Assembly (NCBI GenBank): GCA_964641665.1
Contig: CAZXKO010000013.1
Span: 1-64,000 of the forward strand
DNA from: Gp1-AA133 sp964641665
GTDB lineage: Bacteria > Acidobacteriota > Terriglobia > Terriglobales > Acidobacteriaceae
Direction of reading: 5' to 3'
Length of the DNA: 64,000 nt
The notes beneath the pieces were generated by a model. It did not search any database, was not told where the DNA came from, and saw nothing but the letters and a program-made list of their open reading frames with translations. The translations under genes were made by a program, and so were the position numbers. Below, one piece after another: positions 41,088 to 49,610 of this stretch. Position 1 is the first letter of the stretch; each line of letters opens with the position of its first letter.

Positions 41088-41131
41088 GGGAGAAGTTTAC
41101 CAACGACGGGGCGAAACTGGCGATTGGAAGG

Positions 41132-41187
41132 AAACACGAGGTCCCTCCACTGCGCTCGCTACGCTCAGTTCGGTCGGGATGACAGAG
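41132..41187 (-). repeat. Dispersed repeat, reverse orientation
   Basis: Read on the minus strand this is a TGTCATCCCGACCGAACTGA...GGGACCTCGTGTTTCC unit, oriented opposite to all copies left of 27 kb. It lies upstream of the RNase H-like gene. Confidence 0.65.
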
Positions 41188-41216
41188 TTGAAGTGAGCGA
41201 AATGCGGGATAGCTCC

Positions 41217-41972
41217 TTAGCGGCCCGCGGCTAACCGGGTGGCCAGCCGCTGCGGCAGATTCGCTGCGAAGATGCGGTCCTGCGCGTTCTTCAGGTTGTA
41301 GGGAGCACGCTGGAAGGTCACAATCCACTTCGCGGTATCGAAGACGGCAAAGGCGGCGCGCCAATCACCATCGCGAGGTTGGCCGACCGATCCGGGATTC
41401 ACCAGGTAGCGCACATCGCGTTTCAGCGCGAACTGCGTGCTTTCACTTTGGCCCACGGTTTTATAAGGAGGGCGGTAGGCGTCGCCGGCAGCGGTTTTGA
41501 AGGAGAAGGCGCCCTGCAGATGGGTGTGCCCGAAAAAAGTGACCGACATGGGCAGCGCCGACAGCGGCGCCAGCGCGTCATGCAAAGTAACGACGTATTC
41601 GTCCTCATCAATCGGTGACCCGTGGACAAATTGCACTTGGGGAGCTTCGGGTATTTCGATGGGGCCTTGCGGCAGGCTGCGCAGCCATTCCAGGTTCTCG
41701 GGGGTGAGCTGTTCGCGGGTCCAGAGCGCGGCTAAGCCTGCGATGGGGTTGAAGTCCTTGAGGTCCATCAGACCGCTGGAGGCTTTGTCGTGATTGCCAC
41801 GGACGAAGTACTTGCCCAGACCGCGTGAGCGCTCGATGACCTCGTTCGGGCTGGCGCCGTAGCCGACGACGTCGCCCAGGTTGACGACGATGTCATAGGG
41901 AACGGCTGAGGCTAGACAGGCCTCAAGCGCGTCAAGATTCCCGTGGATGTCGCTCAGAACAAGGATGCGCAC
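41217..41972 (-). CDS. YfcE/MJ0936-like metallophosphoesterase
   Basis: This 251-residue calcineurin-like phosphoesterase has the five metal motifs: LVLSDIHGNLDAL, VVNLGDVVGYGASPNEV, YFVRGNHDKASSG, VQFVHGSPIDEDEY and FFGHTHLQGAF. Such proteins hydrolyse phosphodiesters or phosphomonoesters, but the cellular substrate is usually unknown. The closing motifs VNPGSVGQPRDGDWRAAFAVFD are typical of this subclass. It stands alone, 37 bases beyond the 3' end of the OppD-type ATPase gene on the same strand. Confidence 0.88.
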   Translation of the reverse strand: MRILVLSDIHGNLDALEACLASAVPYDIVVNLGDVVGYGASPNEVIERSRGLGKYFVRGNHDKASSGLMDLKDFNPIAGLAALWTREQLTPENLEWLRSLPQGPIEIPEAPQVQFVHGSPIDEDEYVVTLHDALAPLSALPMSVTFFGHTHLQGAFSFKTAAGDAYRPPYKTVGQSESTQFALKRDVRYLVNPGSVGQPRDGDWRAAFAVFDTAKWIVTFQRAPYNLKNAQDRIFAANLPQRLATRLAAGR

Positions 41973-42009
41973 GCAGCACCGGACAAGGGGGCGATTATAC
42001 GACGGGATG

Positions 42010-43056
42010 CTAACGGGCGGGTGGATTGATTACCGGGCAGCGCGCCCAGTGACCAGCGGCCACCTCGGCGAGCGGCGGAAGATTTCGCTGGCAGTCGAGC
42101 ACACGATCGATGCATCGAGGCTCGAAGGGACAGCCGGGCAGTTGCGCGTGGCCGGGAGGTACGCTGCCCTCGATGGTGGAGAGCGGACGCCAGCGATCGC
42201 TCTTCAGCGTGGGCACGGCCTGCAGAAGCCCGCGGGTGTAGGGGTGAGCGGGCGCGCGAAAGATATCGATCTTGCTGCCTAACTCCACCAGGCTGCCCGC
42301 GTACATCACTGCGACGCGATCCGCGACCTGCGAAACCACGGCCAGATCGTGGGAGATGAACAGCATTGCCAGCTTGAACTTCGCGCGCAACTCGGCGAGC
42401 AATTCGAGGATCTGCGCCTGAATGGTGACGTCGAGGGCGGTGGTGGGCTCGTCGGCGATGAGCAACTGTGGCCGGTTGACGATGGCCATGGCGATCATGA
42501 CCCGCTGGCGCATGCCTCCGGAAAGCTGGTGAGGGTAGTCGCGGGCGCGGCGCTCGGCGTCGGCAATGGCGACGTCTTTCATCCCTTCGACGGCGCGCTG
42601 CCAGGCCTCGGACTTGGAGACTGGCGCGTGCACGAGGATCGCTTCGGCGATCTGATCTCCCACGCGCATTACTGGGTTCAGCGCGGTCATCGGCTCCTGA
42701 AAGATCATGGCGATGCACGAGCCGCGCAGCCCACACATTTCGTGGTCGGGGAGTTGCAGAAGGTTGGCAGCGGATCCGTTGCCGTTGTGGAAGAGGATTT
42801 CGCCCGTGGGGCGCGCCTGGGGTGGTAGGAGCCGCATCAGGGCGAGCGAGGTGATCGATTTGCCGGATCCCGATTCGCCGACCAGTCCCAGCACCTCCCC
42901 GGGCGCGAGGGTGAAGGAAAGGTCGCGCACAGCGAACCACGAGGCCGGGGGTGCGACGGTTCCGCCGGGCTCGGTTCCCCGCGCAGACGCACGAACCCTG
43001 CCCGGGTGGGCTTCGAATGCCACGCTCAGGCTTCGCACATCCAGCAAAGCGGTCAC
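42010..43056 (-). CDS. Oligopeptide/dipeptide ABC transporter ATPase (OppD/DppD type)
   Basis: This 348-residue ATPase has the Walker A motif GLVGESGSGKSITSLAL, the Q-loop block MIFQEPMTALNPVM, the signature LSGGMRQRVMIAMA and Walker B LLIADEPTTALDVT. It also has the C-terminal oligopeptide-importer extension with GCPFEPRCIDRVLDC, which holds a cluster of cysteines. It supplies energy for a peptide or nickel importer. A glycine-rich insert follows the first strand (residues about 15-40). Neither permease nor binding-protein genes nor an OppF partner are adjacent, so it is an orphan here. Confidence 0.9.
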   Translation of the reverse strand: MTALLDVRSLSVAFEAHPGRVRASARGTEPGGTVAPPASWFAVRDLSFTLAPGEVLGLVGESGSGKSITSLALMRLLPPQARPTGEILFHNGNGSAANLLQLPDHEMCGLRGSCIAMIFQEPMTALNPVMRVGDQIAEAILVHAPVSKSEAWQRAVEGMKDVAIADAERRARDYPHQLSGGMRQRVMIAMAIVNRPQLLIADEPTTALDVTIQAQILELLAELRAKFKLAMLFISHDLAVVSQVADRVAVMYAGSLVELGSKIDIFRAPAHPYTRGLLQAVPTLKSDRWRPLSTIEGSVPPGHAQLPGCPFEPRCIDRVLDCQRNLPPLAEVAAGHWARCPVINPPAR

Positions 43057-43127
43057 GCCGTTATGGTAGCAGTCGCCGGGTCGATCGTTGCGGCCGCCAT
43101 CGCGCGCCGGCGGTCAAGGCCCAGGGC

Positions 43128-43961
43128 TCATTGTCCGAGGATGAGCGGGAGGCCGTTCTTGGGGTTGCCGATCACCACCACTTTTGTGTTCGGGCTCTTG
43201 GAAAGCAGCTCGGTGGCCTCGATTCCCTTCCATTCGAGCAATTGTGTGCTGATGCCCTGCGCGACAATCTGCTGGAAGTCGCGAATCCCGGCGGCCTCGA
43301 TGCGCTTCCGTTCGGCTTCCTGCTTTTCCTTCTGCAGGCGGAAATTCATGGCGAGCGCTTCCTGCTCGGCCTGCTGTTTGGCTTCGATGGAGGCCTTCAG
43401 AGTTTGGGGCAACTGGATGTCGCGTAGCAGCACGCTCTCGACCAGCAAGCCGCGCAGGTTGAGCTGGGCCGTGAGTTGTTCGCTGATCTGCTTGGCCACC
43501 ATTTCGCGCTCACCGGTGTAGAGGGCGTTGGCGGTGTGAGACGCGGTCGCTTCGCGGATCGCCGCCCGCAGGGTAGGTTCGACCACCACGGCTTCGTAAT
43601 TCGAGCCGATCTTCTGGAAGACCTCGGCCGCCTTGTCGGGATTGACGTGATAGATGAGGGAGGTGTCGAGATTCATGACCAGGCCCTCGCTGGAGGGCAC
43701 GCTGGCCGACTCCTTGATGGTCTGCGTCTGGATCGACATCTCGTTGTTGGTTTTCAGGGGATTGATCAGGTGAATGCCTTCCGTAAGCACCTGAGGGTCG
43801 ACGCGTCCGAAGAGAGTCAGCACGCCTACCCGGCCGGTGCCGACCCTGGTTACGCAATTGAAAAGCAGGATGACGACGACAAATGCGGCAATCAACAAAC
43901 CGATCAGTTTGAAGAGCGGATTGCCGTTGGCGTCGACGACTTTGCCGGGATAGATAGCCAT
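43128..43961 (-). CDS. Prohibitin/SPFH domain membrane protein
   Basis: This 277-residue protein has one N-terminal helix (LIGLLIAAFVVVILLFNCV) and then an SPFH domain: RVGTGRVGVLTLFGRVDPQ, LTEGIHLINPL and VNPDKAAEVFQKIGSNYE. A charged coiled coil follows (EAKQQAEQEALAMNFRLQKE onward). Prohibitin-like proteins form large ring scaffolds at the membrane and often control FtsH protease, which is not adjacent here. The gene is monocistronic with a long upstream region. Confidence 0.9.
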   Translation of the reverse strand: MAIYPGKVVDANGNPLFKLIGLLIAAFVVVILLFNCVTRVGTGRVGVLTLFGRVDPQVLTEGIHLINPLKTNNEMSIQTQTIKESASVPSSEGLVMNLDTSLIYHVNPDKAAEVFQKIGSNYEAVVVEPTLRAAIREATASHTANALYTGEREMVAKQISEQLTAQLNLRGLLVESVLLRDIQLPQTLKASIEAKQQAEQEALAMNFRLQKEKQEAERKRIEAAGIRDFQQIVAQGISTQLLEWKGIEATELLSKSPNTKVVVIGNPKNGLPLILGQ

Positions 43962-44754
43962 TTTCGTTTCTCCTCATGGTGAGTCTAGGGGGAATCGAGT
44001 GTCCCGGTAAGTGACTTCCCGGAGCACTCGCGGTCAGCAGAGATTTTTCGAAGGCCGCATAATTACTGGATTGTGACGGAATATCCACACTGACAGATGG
44101 GCGCATGTGCGCAGCAATAATGATGCTTTGAATGCACGAAGGCGAGAAATGACGCGCCAGCAGCGGCAGATTCGCAAAGACCCTTGCGCGGGTTGCACCA
44201 AAATCCGTCACAAGCCTGTGAATGAGCTGCACTCGATTGATTCTGCGGAGGATAAAGACGCGCTGTTTTTGTTGACTATAAATTTAAAGAGCGTAAAAAC
44301 AACCTCGTTCTTTGACACGTTCCGAAGTTTTTCCGGTTGGTGCAGCGTCCGGGGCTCGAGCGAGATCACTTCCTTCTTGAAAAAGGAGAAAGAGGGTCAG
44401 CGAGGGTCAATCAGCAAAGCGCTGGTCGAGGAGAACAGGAGCTGCTGTCGAAGGCAAGATAGAGTCCCGAAGGCGTTGGACTGATTTATCCGGTTGGCGG
44501 CGAGCCCGGAGCCCGAGTCGAGATCGCGCGTCGTAACCCGCAAGGAAGCGACGAGAGCAGGTCGGTAAGGGTCTAACGCGAGCTACTGGCCGAGACGAAT
44601 GAGACCAACATCACCTCGGGACTCTTAATTTTTTTGCAGATGGTTTTTGGCTGGTAGCTGATGGCTGACGGCCGGTAGCTAGTGGCCGCCTGCCCCTGCA
44701 TTACTCCTCCCGGTACTGATCTTCTTTCCTGCGCCCTACACCCGCCCATATGCT
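43962..44754. other. 793-base gap without recognised gene
   Basis: Apart from the prohibitin promoter region near its left end, no credible gene is seen here. A 125-codon frame at 44107-44484 has no family similarity and an ordinary composition. The centre (about 44270-44330) is AT-rich (GACTATAAATTTAAAGAGCG). A GGCTGGTAGCTGATGGCTGA repeat of the kind also found at 50.5 and 57.7 kb lies near 44650. A small RNA cannot be excluded. Confidence 0.45.
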
Positions 44755-45847
44755 GTGGCTCAACTCTGCGACAATACCTGCACCGGTTTACTTCCAAAAA
44801 TCGGGATGTCAAGACCGGCTGATCTCCAAAACCTCAACGTGGAAAATCCGCCGCAGGCGCAGAACGAAAGAATTGACCAATCACCGGCGGCGGTACGTCG
44901 GCGCAGGGTGCGGTACTTCAGGCGCGCCGACGGCTGGTTCAACCGCTTTGTTCGGCTTGCGGGGGTGGTGCATGAGGGCTTCTGGCTGGGGTGTTTGAGC
45001 GCGGACGATCTGAACGCGATCACCGCGGAACACTACGCCCATTCGCATGAGAGCGCGTCGCCGGAACACAATTTGCGCGGCTTTTTCGACTGGGAGCTGG
45101 TGGCGGTGCAGCGTCACTTTCCTCCGGCTTCGCGCATTCTCGTAGCAGCCGCGGGGGGAGGACGGGAAGTTCTGGCACTGCGCCGCATGGGCTACCGGGC
45201 TGAAGGTCTCGAGTGCAATCTGGTGCAGGTCGAGGGTGAACGCTGCCATATTCGAGCAACTCGGAGAGCCCGGCGGCGTGACATTCTGTCCCCCGGACCA
45301 GGTTCCGCCCGGTCCAACTATCTACGCCGGGCTCATCGTGGGCTGGTCGGCATACACGCACATTCCCACCCGAGCTCGCAGGGTCGCTTTTCTCCAAGCC
45401 CTGCGCCAGCGGGCGCTGCCGGGGTCGCCCGTCTTGCTTTCATTCTTCACGCGCACCGGCGAGTCACGCTACGACAGGTTCGCTTGCAAGGTGGCAAATC
45501 TCTTTCGTGTGCTTCGCGGGCGGAAGGAGCCGGTGGAACTCGGGGATCACCTTAGCTGGAGCTACAACCACCTATTCACGCGGGAAGAGATAGAAGGCGA
45601 GTTGCGCGAGGCGGGGATTCGGCTGGTGCATTACGGGGAAGTTGGAGACGGGCACGCGGTGGGGATCGTCGAATACCCCCGACGGCTCTACCCAGAGCCT
45701 GCCTGTCACAGCGGTATGTTCCCGTGCTTCTTGGGCGGATTCTTGTCCCGTTTGGTCTCAAGCATCTCGAGCGCCTGGATCAGCTTCTTCCGCGTCTCGC
45801 GAGGTTGGATGACTGCATCGACAAAACCGCGATCAGCCGCGACGTAA
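44755..45847 (+). pseudogene. Class I SAM-dependent methyltransferase, frameshifted
   Basis: One protein is split across two frames. The first frame (from 44755, or an internal ATG at 44806) carries LSADDLNAITAEHYA and the SAM loop SRILVAAAGGGREVLALRRMG, then GYRAEGLECN. Just after VQVEG (about 45235) the sequence continues in a second frame from NAAIFEQLGEPGGVTFCPPD through YAGLIVGWSAYTHIPTRARRVAFL and LSWSYNHLFTREEIEGELREAGI. A one-base change would join them. The second frame does not stop before 45847 and so runs about 140 bases into the antisense of the acyl-CoA carboxylase gene; the family-like part ends near 45680. It is a decayed gene or a sequencing error. Confidence 0.7.
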
Positions 45848-47256
45848 GGATTTGCCAAGCGGTCGCGGAACTCTTCGATCTTGGCCTGCCGGACTTCTTC
45901 GCGGTTAGCGGCCTGCTCCAGTTCGCGCTTGTAAACGATATCCACCGCGCCTTCGGGGCCCATGACCGCGATCTCAGCCGTCGGCCAGGCGTAGTTCACG
46001 TCGGTGCGGATGTGCTTTGACGCCATGACGCAATACGCTCCGCCGTAGGCTTTGCGCGTGATCACCGTAACCTTGGGCACCGTGGCTTCCGCAAAGGCGA
46101 ACAGGAGCTTGGCGCCGTGCTTGATGATTCCGCCGTACTCCTGCGTGGTGCCGGGCAAAAAACCGGGCACGTCTTCGAAGGTCACCAGCGGGATGTTGAA
46201 GCAGTCGCAGAACCGGACGAAGCGGGCGCCTTTGATGGAGGCGTTGATGTCCAGTGTCCCCGCCAGCATGGCGGGCTGGTTGGCGACGATCCCTACCGAG
46301 CGCCCATTCAAGCGCCCGAACCCAACGACGATGTTCTTGGCGTAGTGCTCCTGCACCTCGAAAAAATATCCGTCGTCGATGACGGCGTGAATGACGTCTT
46401 TAATGTCATAAGGCCGGTTGGATTCCGCGGGAACCATCTTGTCGAGTGCGGGATCGGCGCGGTCGACGGGGTCGGTGCAGGGGCGGCGGGGCGGATCTTC
46501 CAGGTTGTTCGAGGGAACAAAGCTCAGGAGTTCGCGCACCATCGAGAGGCATTCAGCATCGTCGTGCGAGAGGAAGTGCGCCACGCCTGAGACTTCGTTG
46601 TGCGTGGTCGCGCCGCCCAGCTGGTCCTTGGTGACTTCTTCGTGGGTCACCGTCTTGATGACCTCCGGACCGGTGATGAACATGTACGAGGTCTTGTCGA
46701 CCATCAGAATGAAATCGGTGATGGCGGGCGAGTAGACGGCGCCACCGGCGCAGGGGCCCATGATGGCTGAGATCTGTGGAACCACGCCGCTGTAGAGAGT
46801 GTTGCGCAGGAAAATGTCGGCGTAGCCGGCCAGCGACATCACGCCTTCCTGGATGCGGGCGCCGCCCGAGTCGTTCAGACCGATGACGGGTGCGCCCATC
46901 TTCGCGGCCCGGTCCATGATCTTGACGATCTTGCCAGCGTTGGCCTCGGAAAGAGAGCCGCCGAACACGGTGAAGTCCTGGGCGAAGAGAAAGACCAGAC
47001 GGCCTTCGATGCGGCCATAGCCGGTGATGAAGCCGTCCCCGTAGAACTTCTGCTCGGCCATGCCGAAATCGTTGCAGCGATGGGTGACCAGCTTGTCGGT
47101 CTCTTCAAACGTGCCTTCGTCGAGCAGAAACTCGATGCGCTCGCGCGCCGACATCTTGCCTTCTTTGTGCTGTTTTTCGCGGCGCTGCGCTCCGCCACCT
47201 TCTTCGGCCAGGTGGTCGCGCTTCTTCAGCTCTTCCAGCTTCTGTTCGAGGTTCAT
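45706..47256 (-). CDS. Acyl-CoA carboxylase carboxyltransferase (beta) subunit
   Basis: This 516-residue carboxyltransferase of the PccB/MmdA/AccD5 type transfers CO2 from carboxybiotin to propionyl-CoA or another acyl-CoA. Seen: GGGAQRREKQHKEGKMSARERI, FAQDFTVFGGSLSEANAGKI, LNDSGGARIQEGV, GPCAGGAVYSPAITDF, GGATTHNEVSGVAHF, RFCDCFNIPLVTFEDVPGFLPG and AYGGAYCVMASKHIRTD. The length is typical. No biotin carboxylase or biotin carrier gene is adjacent. With methylmalonyl-CoA mutase it would support propionate metabolism, which is an inference. The substrate acyl chain cannot be fixed. Confidence 0.93.
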   Translation of the reverse strand: MNLEQKLEELKKRDHLAEEGGGAQRREKQHKEGKMSARERIEFLLDEGTFEETDKLVTHRCNDFGMAEQKFYGDGFITGYGRIEGRLVFLFAQDFTVFGGSLSEANAGKIVKIMDRAAKMGAPVIGLNDSGGARIQEGVMSLAGYADIFLRNTLYSGVVPQISAIMGPCAGGAVYSPAITDFILMVDKTSYMFITGPEVIKTVTHEEVTKDQLGGATTHNEVSGVAHFLSHDDAECLSMVRELLSFVPSNNLEDPPRRPCTDPVDRADPALDKMVPAESNRPYDIKDVIHAVIDDGYFFEVQEHYAKNIVVGFGRLNGRSVGIVANQPAMLAGTLDINASIKGARFVRFCDCFNIPLVTFEDVPGFLPGTTQEYGGIIKHGAKLLFAFAEATVPKVTVITRKAYGGAYCVMASKHIRTDVNYAWPTAEIAVMGPEGAVDIVYKRELEQAANREEVRQAKIEEFRDRLANPYVAADRGFVDAVIQPRETRKKLIQALEMLETKRDKNPPKKHGNIPL

Positions 47257-47549
47257 AGCCCCCAGATTATAGGCGAGCGATGGACGGGTCGGTGTGATCT
47301 GGGGTGGGAGGCGGGGTGATGGATCGCGATGTCATGGATTAGTTATCGATCCGATCTGGATTATCTCTCGAAGAGATTGATTGGGCCGACGGCACTGTGC
47401 TCACGATGACTGTCAGCGAAATTTGCCAGCGACGGTTTCCGCCGCCGTGGAACACAAGGTCCCTCGACTTCGTTCGGTTACTCCTCACTGCGCTCGGGAT
47501 GACAGATTAATTTTTTCGCCCGCTCGCGATGAAAGATGATTGGGAACGG
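47257..47549 (-). repeat. Gap with a reverse-oriented dispersed repeat
   Basis: The gap contains a TGTCATCCCGAGCGCAGTGA...CGAAGTCGAGGGACCTTGTG unit on the minus strand (47506 to 47450). The remainder has no recognisable gene. Confidence 0.65.
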
Positions 47550-48182
47550 CTAGTCTTCGGCGCCGGTGCCGATGGGCTGGTACTTGTACTGTTTGCCGTC
47601 CCAGAAGACGACCGAGTCGCCCGCGCTGGCATCGGCTTCCACGGCGAAGATGGCGTTGACCTGTTTCTTACGGAGTTGCAGGCGGCGCACGAAGATCTTC
47701 TTTAGGGGCAGGTTGATAATGACGAACTTGGCCTTAGGAGTTTCCGAACGCCATGCCTCGGGTCCCGCACCGTGGATGACGAGGACGACCAGGTTCTTCT
47801 CCATCAGGTCTTCCGCTCCGAAAGTGGCCGTCAGTTTTGGGTCGCCGTACCCGTAGAAGTTGTAGTAGGGGTCGATGACTTTGTAGTTGTGCTCGGCCGC
47901 GTCGAGCATGGGCTTCTTGCTCCGGGCAACGATCACGAAGTCGTCGACTCCATCGCCGTCGATATCGCGCACAAACGGCACCGAGTTGGGGAGCAGCGTG
48001 AACTCTTCCCCGAATTGTTTGTGGATGAAAACGTCGTCCACGCTGACTGCCGGAGCGTCTGCCGCCTGTGGGACGGATTTTGGCACGGGCACCGGGGACA
48101 CTGCAGGTTGCTGCGCGGCAGCCGTTGCGAGAAAACAAGCCGCCAAAACTAGGGCAAACCAGGTAAAACGCAGGTACGACAT
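47550..48182 (-). CDS. Secreted protein of unknown function with Ca-binding-like loop
   Basis: This 210-residue protein has a signal peptide (YLRFTWFALVLAACFLATAAA) and a proline-rich linker. A PFVRDIDGDGVDDFVIVARS segment follows, whose DxDGDGxDD pattern resembles calcium-binding dockerin/FG-GAP/EF-hand-like loops. The rest (YKVIDPYYNFYGYGDPKL, VVLVIHGAGPEAW) is not assignable to a family. The ATG at 48182 has GAGG five bases upstream; a GTG nine bases earlier overlaps that ribosome site and is less likely. Function unknown. The start is 53 bases from the 3' end of thiL on the same strand. Confidence 0.6.
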   Translation of the reverse strand: MSYLRFTWFALVLAACFLATAAAQQPAVSPVPVPKSVPQAADAPAVSVDDVFIHKQFGEEFTLLPNSVPFVRDIDGDGVDDFVIVARSKKPMLDAAEHNYKVIDPYYNFYGYGDPKLTATFGAEDLMEKNLVVLVIHGAGPEAWRSETPKAKFVIINLPLKKIFVRRLQLRKKQVNAIFAVEADASAGDSVVFWDGKQYKYQPIGTGAED

Positions 48183-48235
48183 AGTCCTCACTTTAGTCCC
48201 CCAAGACTGAATGCACTAGAGTACGTGAAGGTACG

Positions 48236-49219
48236 TCAGGACGTGACCCGTCGAGCAGCCGGCCATTTCCGGAAATGCTGCCAACCTTGCGGCTGCAAAG
48301 GTGAGCCTTTCCCGTTGGGGCCTCTCAGGACGACGCGCCGACTGCGCGTGATTTCGCCGATGAGAGTGACCGCAACCCCTGCGATTCGATCGGGAACGTG
48401 CTTGCCCCGATGGGCCGTGAACAACAGTTCGTAGTCTTCGCCGCCGTGCAGAGCGTGATCGATGTCCACGTCATTTCTCTTCTTGCCGAAGCGCGCTCGC
48501 GGAATCGCAGCCTCGAAAATCTCGGCACCCACTCCCGACTCCTCGCAAATGTGGGCGAGGTCGGTCGAGAGCCCATCACTCAAGTCGATCATCGCCGAGG
48601 CCAACTGTTGCTTGCGAAGAAATCCCCCGACCGCTACCCGCGGGTCCGGATGGAAGTGTCGGGGAAAGTCTTTTGGCGAAGCTTTCCCGCCAGCCATAAG
48701 TTCCTTGAGCGCAGCCGCGGCGCCGCCTAGTTCTCCGGTCACGTAGATCCGATCGCCTGCCCGGGCCGTCGAGCGCAGAATTGCCTGGCCCTTGGGCACG
48801 GACCCGACCACCACAATGTCCGCGAACACGCCGTGGGGTGATTCCGAAGTGTCTCCTCCGGCGAGCTGCACATTAAAGGCGGACGTAAGCCCGAAAAGGC
48901 CTTTCATGAATCGGTCGATCCACATCTGGGGTAGTTCCCGCGGCACAGCCAGCGACAGAAACGCAGACTGGGGTTCGCCACCCATGGCAGCAATGTCGCT
49001 TAAACCGCGGGCGAGGCAGCGAAAACCGACGACTTCTGGGGGATGCCAGGCGCGCCGGAAATGCACTCCTTCGATCGTGAAGTCGGTCGTGACGAGAACT
49101 TCGTGGCCGGCCGGAATCCGCAGGACAGCGCAGTCGTCCCCGATACCCGTGATCACGCCGCGCCCAGTGGCGGCACTCCGACGAATACGGGAAATCAGCG
49201 CTCTTTCGCTTAACGGCAC
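48236..49219 (-). CDS. thiL: Thiamine-monophosphate kinase
   Basis: This 327-residue enzyme phosphorylates thiamine monophosphate to the diphosphate. Seen: ERALISRIRR start, GIGDDCAVLRIPAGHEVLVTTDFTIEGVHF (metal/ATP block), GFRCLARGLSDIAAMGGEPQSAFLSLAVP, LAGGDTSES, VTGELGGAAAAL, MIDLSDGLSTDLAHICEESG and LHGGEDYELLFT. The SGDGL-like SDGLSTDL block and the absence of a selenophosphate-synthetase Cys/Sec N-terminus separate it from SelD. It is complete and slightly longer than usual at the C-terminus. Confidence 0.95.
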   Translation of the reverse strand: MPLSERALISRIRRSAATGRGVITGIGDDCAVLRIPAGHEVLVTTDFTIEGVHFRRAWHPPEVVGFRCLARGLSDIAAMGGEPQSAFLSLAVPRELPQMWIDRFMKGLFGLTSAFNVQLAGGDTSESPHGVFADIVVVGSVPKGQAILRSTARAGDRIYVTGELGGAAAALKELMAGGKASPKDFPRHFHPDPRVAVGGFLRKQQLASAMIDLSDGLSTDLAHICEESGVGAEIFEAAIPRARFGKKRNDVDIDHALHGGEDYELLFTAHRGKHVPDRIAGVAVTLIGEITRSRRVVLRGPNGKGSPLQPQGWQHFRKWPAARRVTS

Positions 49220-49361
49220 GGTGGCACCACTATATCGAGGCCTCCCAGGAGGGAAAAGTCGAGCGGGGGCTCAGGGCCAGGGCCGTAACCAGTTCGTAAC
49301 CGGGCCCTTCGGCCATCCCTGGCCATCGATCCTAGGTAACCGAAATTGCCCCCCAGCCCCG

Positions 49362-49390
49362 TTGACAGGGTGGACCCGGTTTGTTACCGT
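49362..49390 (+). promoter_or_regulatory. Candidate promoter for the M23 peptidase leader
   Basis: TTGACA at 49362-49367 is followed after 17 bases by TACCGT at 49385-49390. The -10 is weak. The long distance (about 220 bases) to the TTG start at 49611 would leave room for a structured leader. Confidence 0.35.
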
Positions 49391-49484
49391 TTGACAGCTG
49401 TTTCCATCACCTTTGGCCAACGTAAGTGCTGCAATCGGTAAGAATTGCAGACAAAGAAGTTGTTGAGCCTTACCCGGTTCCGGT

Positions 49485-49585
49485 AGGTAGTGAGCACGCA
49501 TCAGCAAACCCCGCATGGGGGCGTAGCTCGGGAATCGGGATGCAGAGCAGGGCTCCTGTAACCGCAGGCCGCCCGGCCATGGTTC
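49485..49585 (+). promoter_or_regulatory. Structured leader, possible GEMM-like (c-di-GMP) riboswitch
   Basis: Between the promoter and the M23 peptidase gene there are GEMM-class elements in order. First is CACGCATCAGCAAACC (49495-49510), close to the GEMM 5' block CACGCACAG.GCAAACC. Next is GGGATGCAGAGC (49538-49549), close to GGGACGCAAAGC. A hairpin follows, GGGC.CCTG-loop-CAGG..GCCC (about 49551-49573), and then a GCCGCCCGG segment. A large insertion (CCGCATGGGGGCGTAGC...) separates the first two blocks, unlike the compact GEMM stem. It may be a variant c-di-GMP-I riboswitch or an unrelated leader; a covariance search was not possible. Confidence 0.4.
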
Positions 49586-49610
49586 TGAATTCTTCGACGG
49601 AAGGGAAATA

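Noticed and set aside
48236..49219. Selenophosphate synthetase (SelD), considered because selA is in the window
   Set aside because: The N-terminal Cys/Sec loop of SelD is missing, and the GIGDDCAVL, FTIEGVHF and GGEDYELLF blocks are those of ThiL.
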